Shown piece by piece: positions 8,901 through 13,038 of a stretch of DNA of 13,038 bases. The position numbers were made by a program, and so were the translations under genes. The notes beneath the pieces were generated by a model that did not search any database, was not told the origin of the DNA, and was given only the letters and a program-made list of their open reading frames with translations. The stretch is from contig CANTGP010000039.1 of NCBI GenBank assembly GCA_947653315.1, positions 1-13,038 on the forward strand. The letters run 5' to 3'. Source of the stretch: an uncultured Lachnospiraceae bacterium (GTDB lineage: Bacteria > Bacillota > Clostridia > Lachnospirales > Lachnospiraceae). Each line of letters opens with the position of its first letter. Positions within the stretch are counted from its first letter, which is position 1.

Positions 8901-10425
8901 CAAGTTGTGCGAAATTTTCGCCATGGCGCTGGGCGTTAAGAAGATTGGTGCGGAAGACGACTTTTTTGAAAACGGCGGAACATCCCTTTCGGCTTCCAAG
9001 GTGGCGATGAAATGTATGAGTGCGGGAATCGGTATCTCTTACGCCGACCTGTTTGAGTATAAGACGCCGCTTGCGCTGGAGCGTCATTTGAGCGGGTACA
9101 ACGGCGGCGGGACAGGTGCGCGGTCCAAAGATGTCAGGGGAGAGGACGGAAACGGCAGGACGGATGCACGGTCAAAAGGAACGGGCGGCGGGGGCGCTAA
9201 AGAGGGGCAGGCGGACGCGGCAGGCAAGGCCGGGAAAGAGACGGATAAGCTGGCGCGGGTGCTTGGGAGGAATGTGCCCGGACGGGTGGATGAAATCCGT
9301 CCGGCAGCCACCGGTAATGTCCTTTTAACGGGTGCCACGGGTTTCCTGGGCGCACATATCCTGAAAACCATGCTGGAGGAGTGCGACAATACCATATACT
9401 GCCTGATGCGGCAGGGAAATGCCCCTTCTTTGGAAAAGCGGCTAAAGAGTATGCTGGTGTATTATTTCAGCAATCCCTATGAAGAAATGTTCGGCAGCAG
9501 GATCGTGGTCCTCGAAGGGGACATTACGGATGCGGAACGGGTGGACGGGTTAAAGAGGTATGATTTTTCACAGGTTATAAACTGTGCGGCGTGCGTGAAA
9601 CATTTTTCCGCGGATGATACGCTGGAACGGATTAATTACCGGGGCGTCCTTCATTTAATCCGCCTTTGCCGCGAAACGGGCAGAAAACTGGTCCAGATTT
9701 CCACCGTAAGCGTTGCCGGGGAGAACGTTGGGGGGAAATTCCCCATGGACATGGAAAAAAAGATGCATGAAAACGAGCTGGATTTCGGACAGGAGATTAC
9801 CAACAAATACATTGAAACGAAATTCCGTGCGGAAAAGGCGGTTTTGGAAGCCGTTGCGGAAGGAATGGAAGGAATGGTTATCCGGGTCGGAAACCTGATG
9901 AGCCGTGTCAGCGACGGGGAATTCCAGATAAATTCCGTGACCAACGGGTTTATGCGTACCCTGCGGGGTTATGTGGCGCTCGGGAAATTCCCGGTGTCCC
10001 TGTTGGATATGCCGGCGGAATTTTCCCCCATCGATTCCACGGCGGAAGCGGTGGTGAGGCTGGCGGCGGCGACGGGCGGCTGCAGTGTGTTCCACGCTTA
10101 CAGCAGTTATGTGATTCAAATGGCGGACGTGGTGGAACAGATGAATGCGCTGGGAATCCCCATCGAAACCGTTAGCGACGGGGAATTTGGGGAAGCGCTG
10201 CAAAGCGCCCTTGGGGACGACGGGAAAAACGGGCTGATTTCCGGTCTGATTGCGTACCTGCCAGACAGCGGGGCAGCGGGCAGCGCTTATATCGACGCGG
10301 ACAATGGTTTTACGACGAAGGCGCTTTACCGGTTGGGCTTTAAATGGCCGATGCCGGATAAGGATTACCTGCGCAGCGCCCTGCAGGCATTGGAAACGCT
10401 GGGATTTTTTGACGGCAGGATTTAG
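1306..10425 (+). CDS. Three-module non-ribosomal peptide synthetase with terminal thioester reductase (A-T-C-A-T-C-A-T-R)
   Basis: This 3039-residue cytoplasmic assembly-line enzyme activates three building blocks as adenylates, holds them on phosphopantetheine arms, joins them and releases the chain by reduction. Domains by residue: A1 about 5-480, T1 484-555 (Ser519), C1 575-1000 (HHLIFDG at 705-711), A2 1016-1495, T2 1500-1580 (Ser1541), C2 1595-2010 (HHIISDG at 1715-1721), A3 2020-2515, T3 2520-2596 (Ser2560), a flexible linker, then R 2666-3039 (GATGFLG at 2676-2682; YIETK at 2835-2839). All three A domains keep the YTSGSTG loop and the A10 lysine (464, 1488, 2505). There is no starter C domain, epimerase or thioesterase, so joined residues should stay L. 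The expected product is a three-unit aldehyde or alcohol. The exporter and phosphopantetheinyl transferase genes follow on the same strand. The domain order is seen directly; the product is inferred. Confidence 0.97.
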   Translation: MNFLDRFGEIVKRQPERTAIVDMGGKRCTTYRELYERSKKAAAKLRGMGGVQGKAVLVCMDRRMEYVAAQIGVLMAGAAYVPLLPEYPEERVEYIKKDCGAVCTADAVWMEDAGAYEQDSYPADNWPPDNCPADNCPADTDRALIIYTSGSTGRPKGIVHSHASLFGGAMRVVEALGIGEEDCFAASAPLSFIASVMEYYAVLSAGGCVHMLSGDVRRDVRLMEDYYARNGITCGFISPQMLKHFKNRGSALKKVFTGSERVSMMAGDGYALYNLYGCSETALLAASYLVEEPMENTPIGKPAPGVEMFLLDNDGKEVPDGREGEICVRGVFGECYLNLEEQSAKTFERQADGSILLHTGDIGKKLPDGNYVYVNRKDWMVKVNGQRVETGEVELCMASVPGIKNAVVKAFTDGNGQTYLCGYYVADTEAEDKLRDCLREKLPEYMVPRFLKRLGELPKNVNGKLDRMALLPPDASEYKEAYREPENEVQRRLCHAFGEILGCGIVGAGDDFFRLGGDSINVLKLAECFRDLHLSPEMVLKGRTPERIERLLEERPGNRDGQESGGPQKQSGSRESYPLTDSQMGVYLECMNHPEGTMYNIPMCCELPEDIDCEKFCRAVEQAVAMHPAFGVGIATEDGMPVMRVYPAYLLASVEERETGDMEAAKREFVRPFALEEEPLYRMALYRQVSAGKRKSRPCFLFDVHHLIFDGTSAKVFMEEISLLYQGKEPEPEDLSLTDMAVYGETIKNTPQYRAAAEYFKRVLADAEAGDGLIKDFHPKEAGVKGAAVRMALGEALSCMEAEQFARRNGISENTLFLGAFSYALGKYTGGNRSLFCTVNNGRHTARMAQSVGMFVRTLPICRSWEETETVEDYLRDFQTDFYETMGHDVISFGELARDYGIASDILFVYQGEMLKGMEFGGARYPAVPLPTGEVQADISVMVMKENGGYGITLDYRTDWYLEETARGLLGLFVQVLKGMVSCRTLGEIPLVSEAQLQRLERFHGAETAYDRTETVVDRFRRQAARTPEHAAVIYGGKTYTYAQTDDITDRLAAYIAGLGIGKEQVVSVLIPRCEYMAFASLGVLKAGAAYQPLDPTYPKERLSFMVKDADAKLLIADEALLSLLDGYEGKVLLTKDIPGLPQAGELPALPKPEDLFILLYTSGSTGVPKGCMLEHGNLTAFCHWYLTYYGLGEESRVAAYASYGFDAHMMDLYPALTAGAAVCIVGEGIRLDLGELKRYFEEQGVTHAFMTTQIGRAFATEMQCGTLKHLSMGGEALTPFAPKGNTVYHNVYGPTECTILSTAYCLTDYEEDVPIGRPLANLKVYVVDGCGRRVPAGVPGELCIAGPQVSRGYLNRPEKTAEAYAENPYGGGEGYRRMYRTGDIVRFLPDGNIQFVGRRDGQVKIRGFRIELTEVEEIIRRFPGIKDATVAAFDDPAGGKYIAAYVVSEQTVDVEALHSFIAESKPPYMVPAVTVQIGKIPLNQNQKVDKRALPLPERKKEEFAAPRGEVQQRIFDCVAEVLGHREFGVSTDLYRAGLTSIGAVKLNAALSNAFGGAVVRNKDLKEHHTVEKLERFLSGMGSGAGKNDTYAVREAYPLTQTQNGIFVECAANPESTIYNIPFLFRLGSGVDLPRLKKALEETVAAHPYIKTTLYMDEEGGIWQKRNDTVPFAAEIKDRLCREELVRPYRLLGDRLFRTALFDTEEGKYLFLEFHHIISDGTSCGIFLRDMNAAYGGERLAAETFSGYEAALVEQEALQGEEFQKAKDYYDSVFRGCDTDFLPAKDKREEIPRAGWYGRNIAADMGAVRAFCAETGITMNALFTAAFGFVTGRYVYKDEAVFTTIYNGRNDSRLAGILGMLVKTLPVYCNIDGEREIDGYLKETGEQLVDSMNADLYSFAEISRAYGIQADLLFAFQGDNFRFEEIAGEKAVLEKLPLDTAKAPLSLDVAVTEDEICYQAEYRSDWYGEGTVAGLVDCLHQTVLELTDSKKKYLKEICMVSGAARLELDGYNETDASVEQTTANLLFERQAALHPDKTAVIANGEKRSFRELNENANKIANRLLDLGLSAERMVGVMMPRTVDVYAVRQGILKAGGAFVPIDPEYPDERISYILEDSGAEFFILPKELMERRGALVGRLSAKALALEELLGEGGNRENPHVEILPENLCYCIYTSGSTGKPKGVMIEHRNLVNYVNDNPWNVEAHSYVQNTTVSLAFAAITFDVSILEECIPLYHGITVCMANEEEIHNPLALSRLILDYGVDAVTCTPSFLTNIIDMPEMRESLSRIKMFNVGAEAFPDALYGKIMALGSNPLVFNGYGPTETTIGCAFERVTGGKITIGKPMANTKMMVIDKYRNLLPAGASGELLIIGNGVGRGYVGKPELTADKFIRFEGKKAYRSGDLARWNHDGKIEFMGRMDNQVKLRGLRVELDEIENVMNRYPSVKSSVVLVKEKDSIQFLCGYFVAGVPVDTQKLTCFMQKYLTPYMVPGVLVQLDELPLTNNGKVDKRALPEPEYTSEKKNYVEPENDLQRKLCEIFAMALGVKKIGAEDDFFENGGTSLSASKVAMKCMSAGIGISYADLFEYKTPLALERHLSGYNGGGTGARSKDVRGEDGNGRTDARSKGTGGGGAKEGQADAAGKAGKETDKLARVLGRNVPGRVDEIRPAATGNVLLTGATGFLGAHILKTMLEECDNTIYCLMRQGNAPSLEKRLKSMLVYYFSNPYEEMFGSRIVVLEGDITDAERVDGLKRYDFSQVINCAACVKHFSADDTLERINYRGVLHLIRLCRETGRKLVQISTVSVAGENVGGKFPMDMEKKMHENELDFGQEITNKYIETKFRAEKAVLEAVAEGMEGMVIRVGNLMSRVSDGEFQINSVTNGFMRTLRGYVALGKFPVSLLDMPAEFSPIDSTAEAVVRLAAATGGCSVFHAYSSYVIQMADVVEQMNALGIPIETVSDGEFGEALQSALGDDGKNGLISGLIAYLPDSGAAGSAYIDADNGFTTKALYRLGFKWPMPDKDYLRSALQALETLGFFDGRI
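1660..1719 (+). repeat. Four in-frame 15-bp tandem repeats encoding D-[NS]-x-P-[AP] pentapeptides inside A1
   Basis: Four successive 15-base units encode DSYPA, DNWPP, DNCPA and DNCPA (residues 119-138), just before the ATP-binding loop of A1. The last two units share 14 identical bases (GATAACTGTCCGGC at 1690-1703 and 1705-1718). The first unit and the start of the third also form an 11-bp perfect inverted repeat (GACAGTTATCC 1660-1670 with GGATAACTGTC 1689-1699). A2 and A3 have no such repeat at this place. It looks like replication-slippage expansion in a surface loop and has no obvious catalytic role. Confidence 0.85.
3031..6042 (+). other. NRPS module 2: C1-A2-T2
   Basis: C1 opens with YPLTDSQ and has the catalytic HHLIFDG motif (second His at 706), followed by GMFVRTLP. 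This suggests an active condensing domain. A2 is canonical: YTSGSTG at 1161-1167, Asp1207 for the substrate amine (FDAHMMD), NVYGPTE at 1291-1297, YRTGDI at 1380-1385, GRRDGQVKIRG from 1398 and Lys1488. My hand-read pocket code is D-A-M-F-L-M-V-I-L-K, a greasy pocket that suggests a hydrophobic amino acid; I do not match it to a known one. T2 has AGLTSI around Ser1541 instead of the usual LGGxS. The serine is kept, so it should still take a phosphopantetheine arm. Confidence 0.88.
6088..9093 (+). other. NRPS module 3: C2-A3-T3
   Basis: C2 opens with YPLTQTQ and carries HHIISDG at 1715-1721, and resembles C1 throughout (for example YNIP after the first motif and DLLFAFQG versus DILFVYQG late in the domain), consistent with module duplication. 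A3 has YTSGSTGKPKG at 2173-2183, Asp2223 (FDVSILEE), NGYGPTE at 2317-2323, a YRSGDL motif, GRMDNQVKLRG and Lys2505. My hand-read pocket code is D-V-L-T-F-V-G-I-G-K. I recognise no exact match, so the substrate is left open. T3 has GGTSL with Ser2560. The amino acid chosen here would become the C-terminal aldehyde residue, the one that decides protease selectivity in this chemotype. Confidence 0.88.
9094..9252 (+). other. Gly/Lys/Asp-rich low-complexity linker between T3 and the reductase
   Basis: Residues about 2597-2649 are almost free of hydrophobic side chains and rich in Gly, Lys, Arg, Asp and Ala, including a GGGG run. The motif ARSK occurs twice (2605-2608 and 2621-2624), hinting at a small internal duplication. 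Linkers from T to R domains are usually short, so this one probably gives T3 free movement to the reductase active site. The frame stays open and the codon style matches its surroundings, so there is no sign of a frameshift. Confidence 0.7.
9301..10422 (+). other. NRPS terminal thioester reductase (R) domain
   Basis: This is a short-chain dehydrogenase/reductase-type domain that releases the thioester-bound peptide using NAD(P)H. It has the nucleotide-binding GATGFLG motif at 2676-2682, an ST pair at 2799-2800 in the position of the catalytic Thr/Ser, and the YxxxK pair Tyr2835-Lys2839. At about 370 residues it is full length for the family. It has no thioesterase fold motif (GxSxG). Such domains give an aldehyde by one reduction or an alcohol by two, and the sequence alone does not tell which. 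Confidence 0.93.
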
Positions 10426-10450
10426 TATGCCCCATATTAGTGATAGTACG

Positions 10451-10457
10451 GGAGGAG
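10451..10457 (+). promoter_or_regulatory. Ribosome binding site of the MATE-kinase gene
   Basis: GGAGGAG ends 5 bases before ATG 10463-10465 and selects that start. The earlier in-frame ATG at 10427 lies just after the synthetase stop and has no well-spaced site. The gap of 37 bases to the synthetase holds no terminator, which supports one transcript. Confidence 0.8.
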
Positions 10458-10462
10458 AGGGA

Positions 10463-12220
10463 ATGGAGAGGAATGCATTTTTAATCAATAAGAAAATCCG
10501 CCAATATATTCTGCCGGGAGTGCTTATGACGGTTGCCATGCAGCTTGGCAATGTGGTGGACGGTATGATTGTGGGCAATCTTTTGGGTGCGGATGCCATG
10601 GCGGCCATCGAGATTTCCATGCCGGTGCTGCTTCTTTTGCAGATGCCGGCGCTGCTCCTTGCGGCGGGCGGTGCGGCGGAGGCTGCCGTGCTCCTTGGGA
10701 AAAGGGAAATGAAGGAAGCGGACGGGGTGTTTACGTCCTCTTTGGCGGCGGGAGCCGCCGTTTCCCTTTTGGCTGCGTTGTTTACGCCAATCCTCCCGCC
10801 GGTATGTGCTAGGGCGCTTGCCGGAACCGGGCGGATGGCAGAACTGGCGGAGCCGTATATCGCGGTAAATTTCGGCGGTATTCCGGTGCTGACCCTTGCC
10901 ATCATTTTCTGTTATTTCATGAATGCGGATAACCATCCCCGGCTTGGGAGCGCCCTGTTTATCATTGCCAATGCAATCAATCTGGTACTGGACGTGCTGT
11001 TCATCCGGGTGTTTCACATGGGTATGGCAGGAAGCGCGCTTTCCACCGTGACCGGTTATTTGGCGGGAATGGTGACGGTTCTCTTTTATTTCCAATCCAA
11101 ACAACGGATGCTTCACCTAAGGAAGCCGGATGCCGGAATGGGGCGGTACGTGAAAATGGCGGCGGGCGCGGGCATACCGGGCGCGGCGTTTACGCTGATG
11201 TCTGCCCTGGAATCGGTCATTGTCAACAGTGCCATCGTGCGTTTGCTCGGAAACGGTCCCATGGCGGTATATTCCGTCTGCTCCAATGCGGTGCTGATTG
11301 CGGAACTGTGTGTGGGCGGGATTATCGGGCTGGTGCCGAACATTGCCGGAATCCTGTATGGGGAAAAGGATTATTACGGAATCCGGGCGTTATGCAGGAA
11401 GGTGCTGCTGTACAGTTATTCCGCCATCGCCGTGCTGCTTGTTTTCTTTTTCCTTTGTCCGCAGGCGGTTGCCCGGATGTTCGGTATCACACAGGGGGAA
11501 ATGCTTGGGATGTGCAGGACTTCGCTGCGGATTTTTGCCTGCGGTTTTCCGTTTTATGTGTACAATAAGTTCCTGATGTCCTATTACCAAACCATTTTAC
11601 AGTCCGGGCTGTCCACGGCAATCACGGTTCTTCAGGGGTTTGCGGTCATTGTGCCGCTTACTTTGGCGGGGCTGTATTTCGCAGGATTTACGGGAGTATG
11701 CGTGGCTGCGGTGGCGGCGGAGGCGCTGACCGTCCTGCTTGGCACGGGACTGCGCATGTGGGGACAGCGTACCGGGAAGTTTCCCGCAGGGGGCAGGTAT
11801 ATGCTTCCGCAGGTAACGGACGAGACGTATTTGGATTTTTCCATGGAAAACGACTTGGAGGATGTGACGAAACTGCGCGACCGGTTGTTTGTATTCTGTG
11901 CGGATAACGGTATCGGGGAAAAGGATGCGAAGCTGATCGGGCTGGCATTGGAGGAAATCTGTGCCAATATCGTCCGGTACGGCTACCGTCCCGGCAGGAA
12001 AAATTACATGGATGTCAGCTTTACCGTGCAGGACGGCTCCTATATTTTAAGGGTGCGGGACGACGGGATTCCTTTTAACCCGTTGGAATACCGGGTGGAG
12101 GAGGAGGGACCCGCCGTCGGGGGCATTGCTCTGATACGGAAGATTATGTCGGATTTCCAGTATATGCGTGTGTTAAATATGAACAATACGGTCATGATGC
12201 TGGAGATGGACAGACAGTAA
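10463..12220 (+). CDS. MATE-family exporter fused to a C-terminal RsbW/SpoIIAB-like GHKL ATPase domain
   Basis: The 585-residue protein has two parts. Residues 1-432 are a full MATE transporter (cation-coupled multidrug/metabolite efflux across the cytoplasmic membrane), with multiple hydrophobic segments, the early DGMIVGN motif at 33-39 and NADNHPRLG at 154-162. After a hydrophilic stretch, residues 455-583 match the HATPase domain of anti-sigma-factor serine kinases: N-box EEICANIVRYGY (Glu498, Asn502), G1 box RDDGIPFNP (533-540) and G2-type GGIALIRKIM from 553. These ATP-binding residues look intact. The gene lies between the peptide synthetase and the phosphopantetheinyl transferase, so it is the likely exporter of, or resistance factor for, the peptide. 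The kinase-like tail may gate transport or signal product status, but this is inference. I see no STAS anti-anti-sigma partner or sigma factor in the window. Confidence 0.92.
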   Translation: MERNAFLINKKIRQYILPGVLMTVAMQLGNVVDGMIVGNLLGADAMAAIEISMPVLLLLQMPALLLAAGGAAEAAVLLGKREMKEADGVFTSSLAAGAAVSLLAALFTPILPPVCARALAGTGRMAELAEPYIAVNFGGIPVLTLAIIFCYFMNADNHPRLGSALFIIANAINLVLDVLFIRVFHMGMAGSALSTVTGYLAGMVTVLFYFQSKQRMLHLRKPDAGMGRYVKMAAGAGIPGAAFTLMSALESVIVNSAIVRLLGNGPMAVYSVCSNAVLIAELCVGGIIGLVPNIAGILYGEKDYYGIRALCRKVLLYSYSAIAVLLVFFFLCPQAVARMFGITQGEMLGMCRTSLRIFACGFPFYVYNKFLMSYYQTILQSGLSTAITVLQGFAVIVPLTLAGLYFAGFTGVCVAAVAAEALTVLLGTGLRMWGQRTGKFPAGGRYMLPQVTDETYLDFSMENDLEDVTKLRDRLFVFCADNGIGEKDAKLIGLALEEICANIVRYGYRPGRKNYMDVSFTVQDGSYILRVRDDGIPFNPLEYRVEEEGPAVGGIALIRKIMSDFQYMRVLNMNNTVMMLEMDRQ

Positions 12221-12225
12221 GGGGG
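12219..12225 (+). promoter_or_regulatory. Ribosome binding site of the phosphopantetheinyl transferase, overlapping the MATE stop
   Basis: AAGGGGG overlaps the TAA stop of the preceding gene (12218-12220). It lies 8 bases before GTG 12234 and 11 before ATG 12237. The overlap suggests translational coupling, so that the transferase is made with the exporter. Confidence 0.6.
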
Positions 12226-12233
12226 ATGGAAAT

Positions 12234-12890
12234 GTGATGCGGGAAATGGGCGGAAAAAGGGAACCGGAGGCAAGAATTTACTGGATGGATGTGGGGATGC
12301 TGGCGGATACCGTCTGCTTTGACGGTTATTACCGGATGATGTCCGGGGAAAGGCAGAAAAAAGTGGATGCCTATCTGTTCCCGAAAGACAGACGGCTGTC
12401 TTTGGGGGCGGGAATCCTGTTTCACAGGGGCCTTTCCGCTTACGGGCTGGACGGCAGGGAAACCGCGGTGGCTTACGGGGAAAACGGAAAGCCTTACCTG
12501 CCGGAACACCCCCATATCCATTTTAACCTGTCCCATTCCGGCAACATGGCAATGGCGGTTTTTGCCGGCGTGGAAGCGGGCTGTGATGTGGAGCGCATCC
12601 GGGAGGCGGATATGGAACTGGCGGAAAAATTTTTTACGCCGCAGGAGTATGCCTATCTTGCCGGACAGCGGCAGGAAATGCAGGACTGGGCGTTTTACCG
12701 TCTGTGGACGTTAAAGGAGAGTTTCGTAAAGGCGGTGGGGGCCGGTCTTGGGATGGAGATGGATTCTTTCGGGATTTCTATCCTGCCGGACGGCAGAGCC
12801 GGGGGATGTTTGGGACCGGACGGGGCGGAGTATGGATTTTGGGAGTATGGTGGGGAGGGGTATTGGGGGGCGGTTTGCCTGAAAGGTTAG
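12234..12890 (+). CDS. Sfp-type 4'-phosphopantetheinyl transferase
   Basis: This 218-residue enzyme moves the phosphopantetheine arm of coenzyme A onto the serine of carrier domains, and its obvious targets are Ser519, Ser1541 and Ser2560 of the upstream synthetase. Family motifs are clear: GKPYLP at 85-90 leading into FNLSHSG at 97-103, the metal-binding GCDVERI at 116-122 (Asp118, Glu120), and WTLKESFVKAVG at 158-169 (Glu162, Lys161). Length and layout match the Sfp/Gsp group (about 220-230 aa), not the short AcpS group. The start is GTG 12234 or the adjacent in-frame ATG 12237; spacing favours GTG and codon preference favours ATG. It follows the exporter by 13 bases, placing it in the same operon. 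The last 25 residues are rich in Gly and Trp/Tyr, and the DNA there is strongly G-rich. Confidence 0.95.
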   Translation: MMREMGGKREPEARIYWMDVGMLADTVCFDGYYRMMSGERQKKVDAYLFPKDRRLSLGAGILFHRGLSAYGLDGRETAVAYGENGKPYLPEHPHIHFNLSHSGNMAMAVFAGVEAGCDVERIREADMELAEKFFTPQEYAYLAGQRQEMQDWAFYRLWTLKESFVKAVGAGLGMEMDSFGISILPDGRAGGCLGPDGAEYGFWEYGGEGYWGAVCLKG

Positions 12891-12909
12891 GGTTGGGGCG
12901 GGGTGAGGG
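12890..12909 (+). other. Putative G-quadruplex motif at the operon end
   Basis: GGG-TT-GGGG-C-GGGG-TGA-GGG fits the usual four-tract pattern with loops of 1-3 bases, beginning at the last base of the transferase stop codon. More G tracts lie just upstream at 12841-12870 within the gene. Being on the coding strand, it would also form in the mRNA. The remaining tail to 13038 shows no gene, no T-rich terminator and no recognisable RNA. Confidence 0.5.
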
Positions 12910-13038
12910 CGGACGCAGAAGAAAAGAGCGGAATCCCCTGTCCGGTTTGTCCCTGCCGCCCCGTGCTTCCCTGCCGGCATCTGTTCAAACCTGACAGCAA
13001 AAATGGGCTATTTCTAATTGTTCCCAAAGGGCGGTTTA

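Noticed and set aside
10250..10462. N-terminal extension of the MATE protein into the synthetase gene
   Set aside because: The extension is an Arg-rich frame-shifted shadow of the reductase domain. The MATE fold begins right after ATG 10463, which has GGAGGAG at 5 bases.
9655..10905. 416-codon open frame on the minus strand across the reductase/MATE junction
   Set aside because: It lies opposite two well-supported genes, its translation is low-complexity and rich in Arg/Pro/Ala/Ser with no family motif, and such frames are expected opposite GC-rich coding DNA.
12895..12962. GGGGCGG / CCGCCCC inverted repeat in the downstream tail, considered as a terminator
   Set aside because: The arms are over 50 bases apart and no T tract follows. 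The G-rich arm is better explained as part of the G-quadruplex motif.
12991..13020. CTGACA as a -35 box of a promoter for a gene beyond the window
   Set aside because: No acceptable -10 box occurs at 16-18 bp, and no start codon with a ribosome binding site is seen before the window ends.

Overview
The window (about 55% GC by eye, dense genes all on the + strand, strong GGAGG-type ribosome binding sites) looks like a chromosomal segment from a moderately GC-rich gut-type Clostridia, most likely a Lachnospiraceae relative. This is inferred from the style of the proteins (clostridial condensation-domain signatures, a MepA/NorM-like MATE protein, a clostridial-type cardiolipin synthase). No marker gene fixes the taxon.

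Layout: (1) 1-1170, the C-terminal part of a cardiolipin synthase-like phospholipase D protein, cut by the window edge and probably unrelated to what follows. (2) 1171-1305, a 135-base gap with a plausible extended -10 promoter and a strong ribosome binding site. (3) 1306-10425, one very large non-ribosomal peptide synthetase (3039 aa) with the order A1-T1 / C1-A2-T2 / C2-A3-T3 / R, where R is a terminal NAD(P)H thioester reductase. (4) 10463-12220, a MATE-family exporter fused to an RsbW/SpoIIAB-like GHKL ATPase domain. (5) 12234-12890, an Sfp-type 4'-phosphopantetheinyl transferase. (6) 12891-13038, a non-coding tail that starts with a G-quadruplex-type motif.

Genes 3-5 form a compact, self-contained biosynthetic operon. 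The transferase arms the three carrier-protein domains, the synthetase joins three building blocks and releases the chain reductively as an aldehyde (or alcohol), and the MATE protein probably exports it. There is no thioesterase, epimerase, methyltransferase or separate tailoring enzyme. The first adenylation domain has Ile where amino-acid-activating domains carry the amine-binding Asp, so the chain may start with a carboxylic, keto or hydroxy acid rather than an amino acid. The best guess for the product is an N-capped dipeptide aldehyde, a chemotype known as protease inhibitors from gut Clostridia. The most unusual points are the divergent starter domain with a four-unit pentapeptide repeat inside it, and the transporter-kinase fusion.
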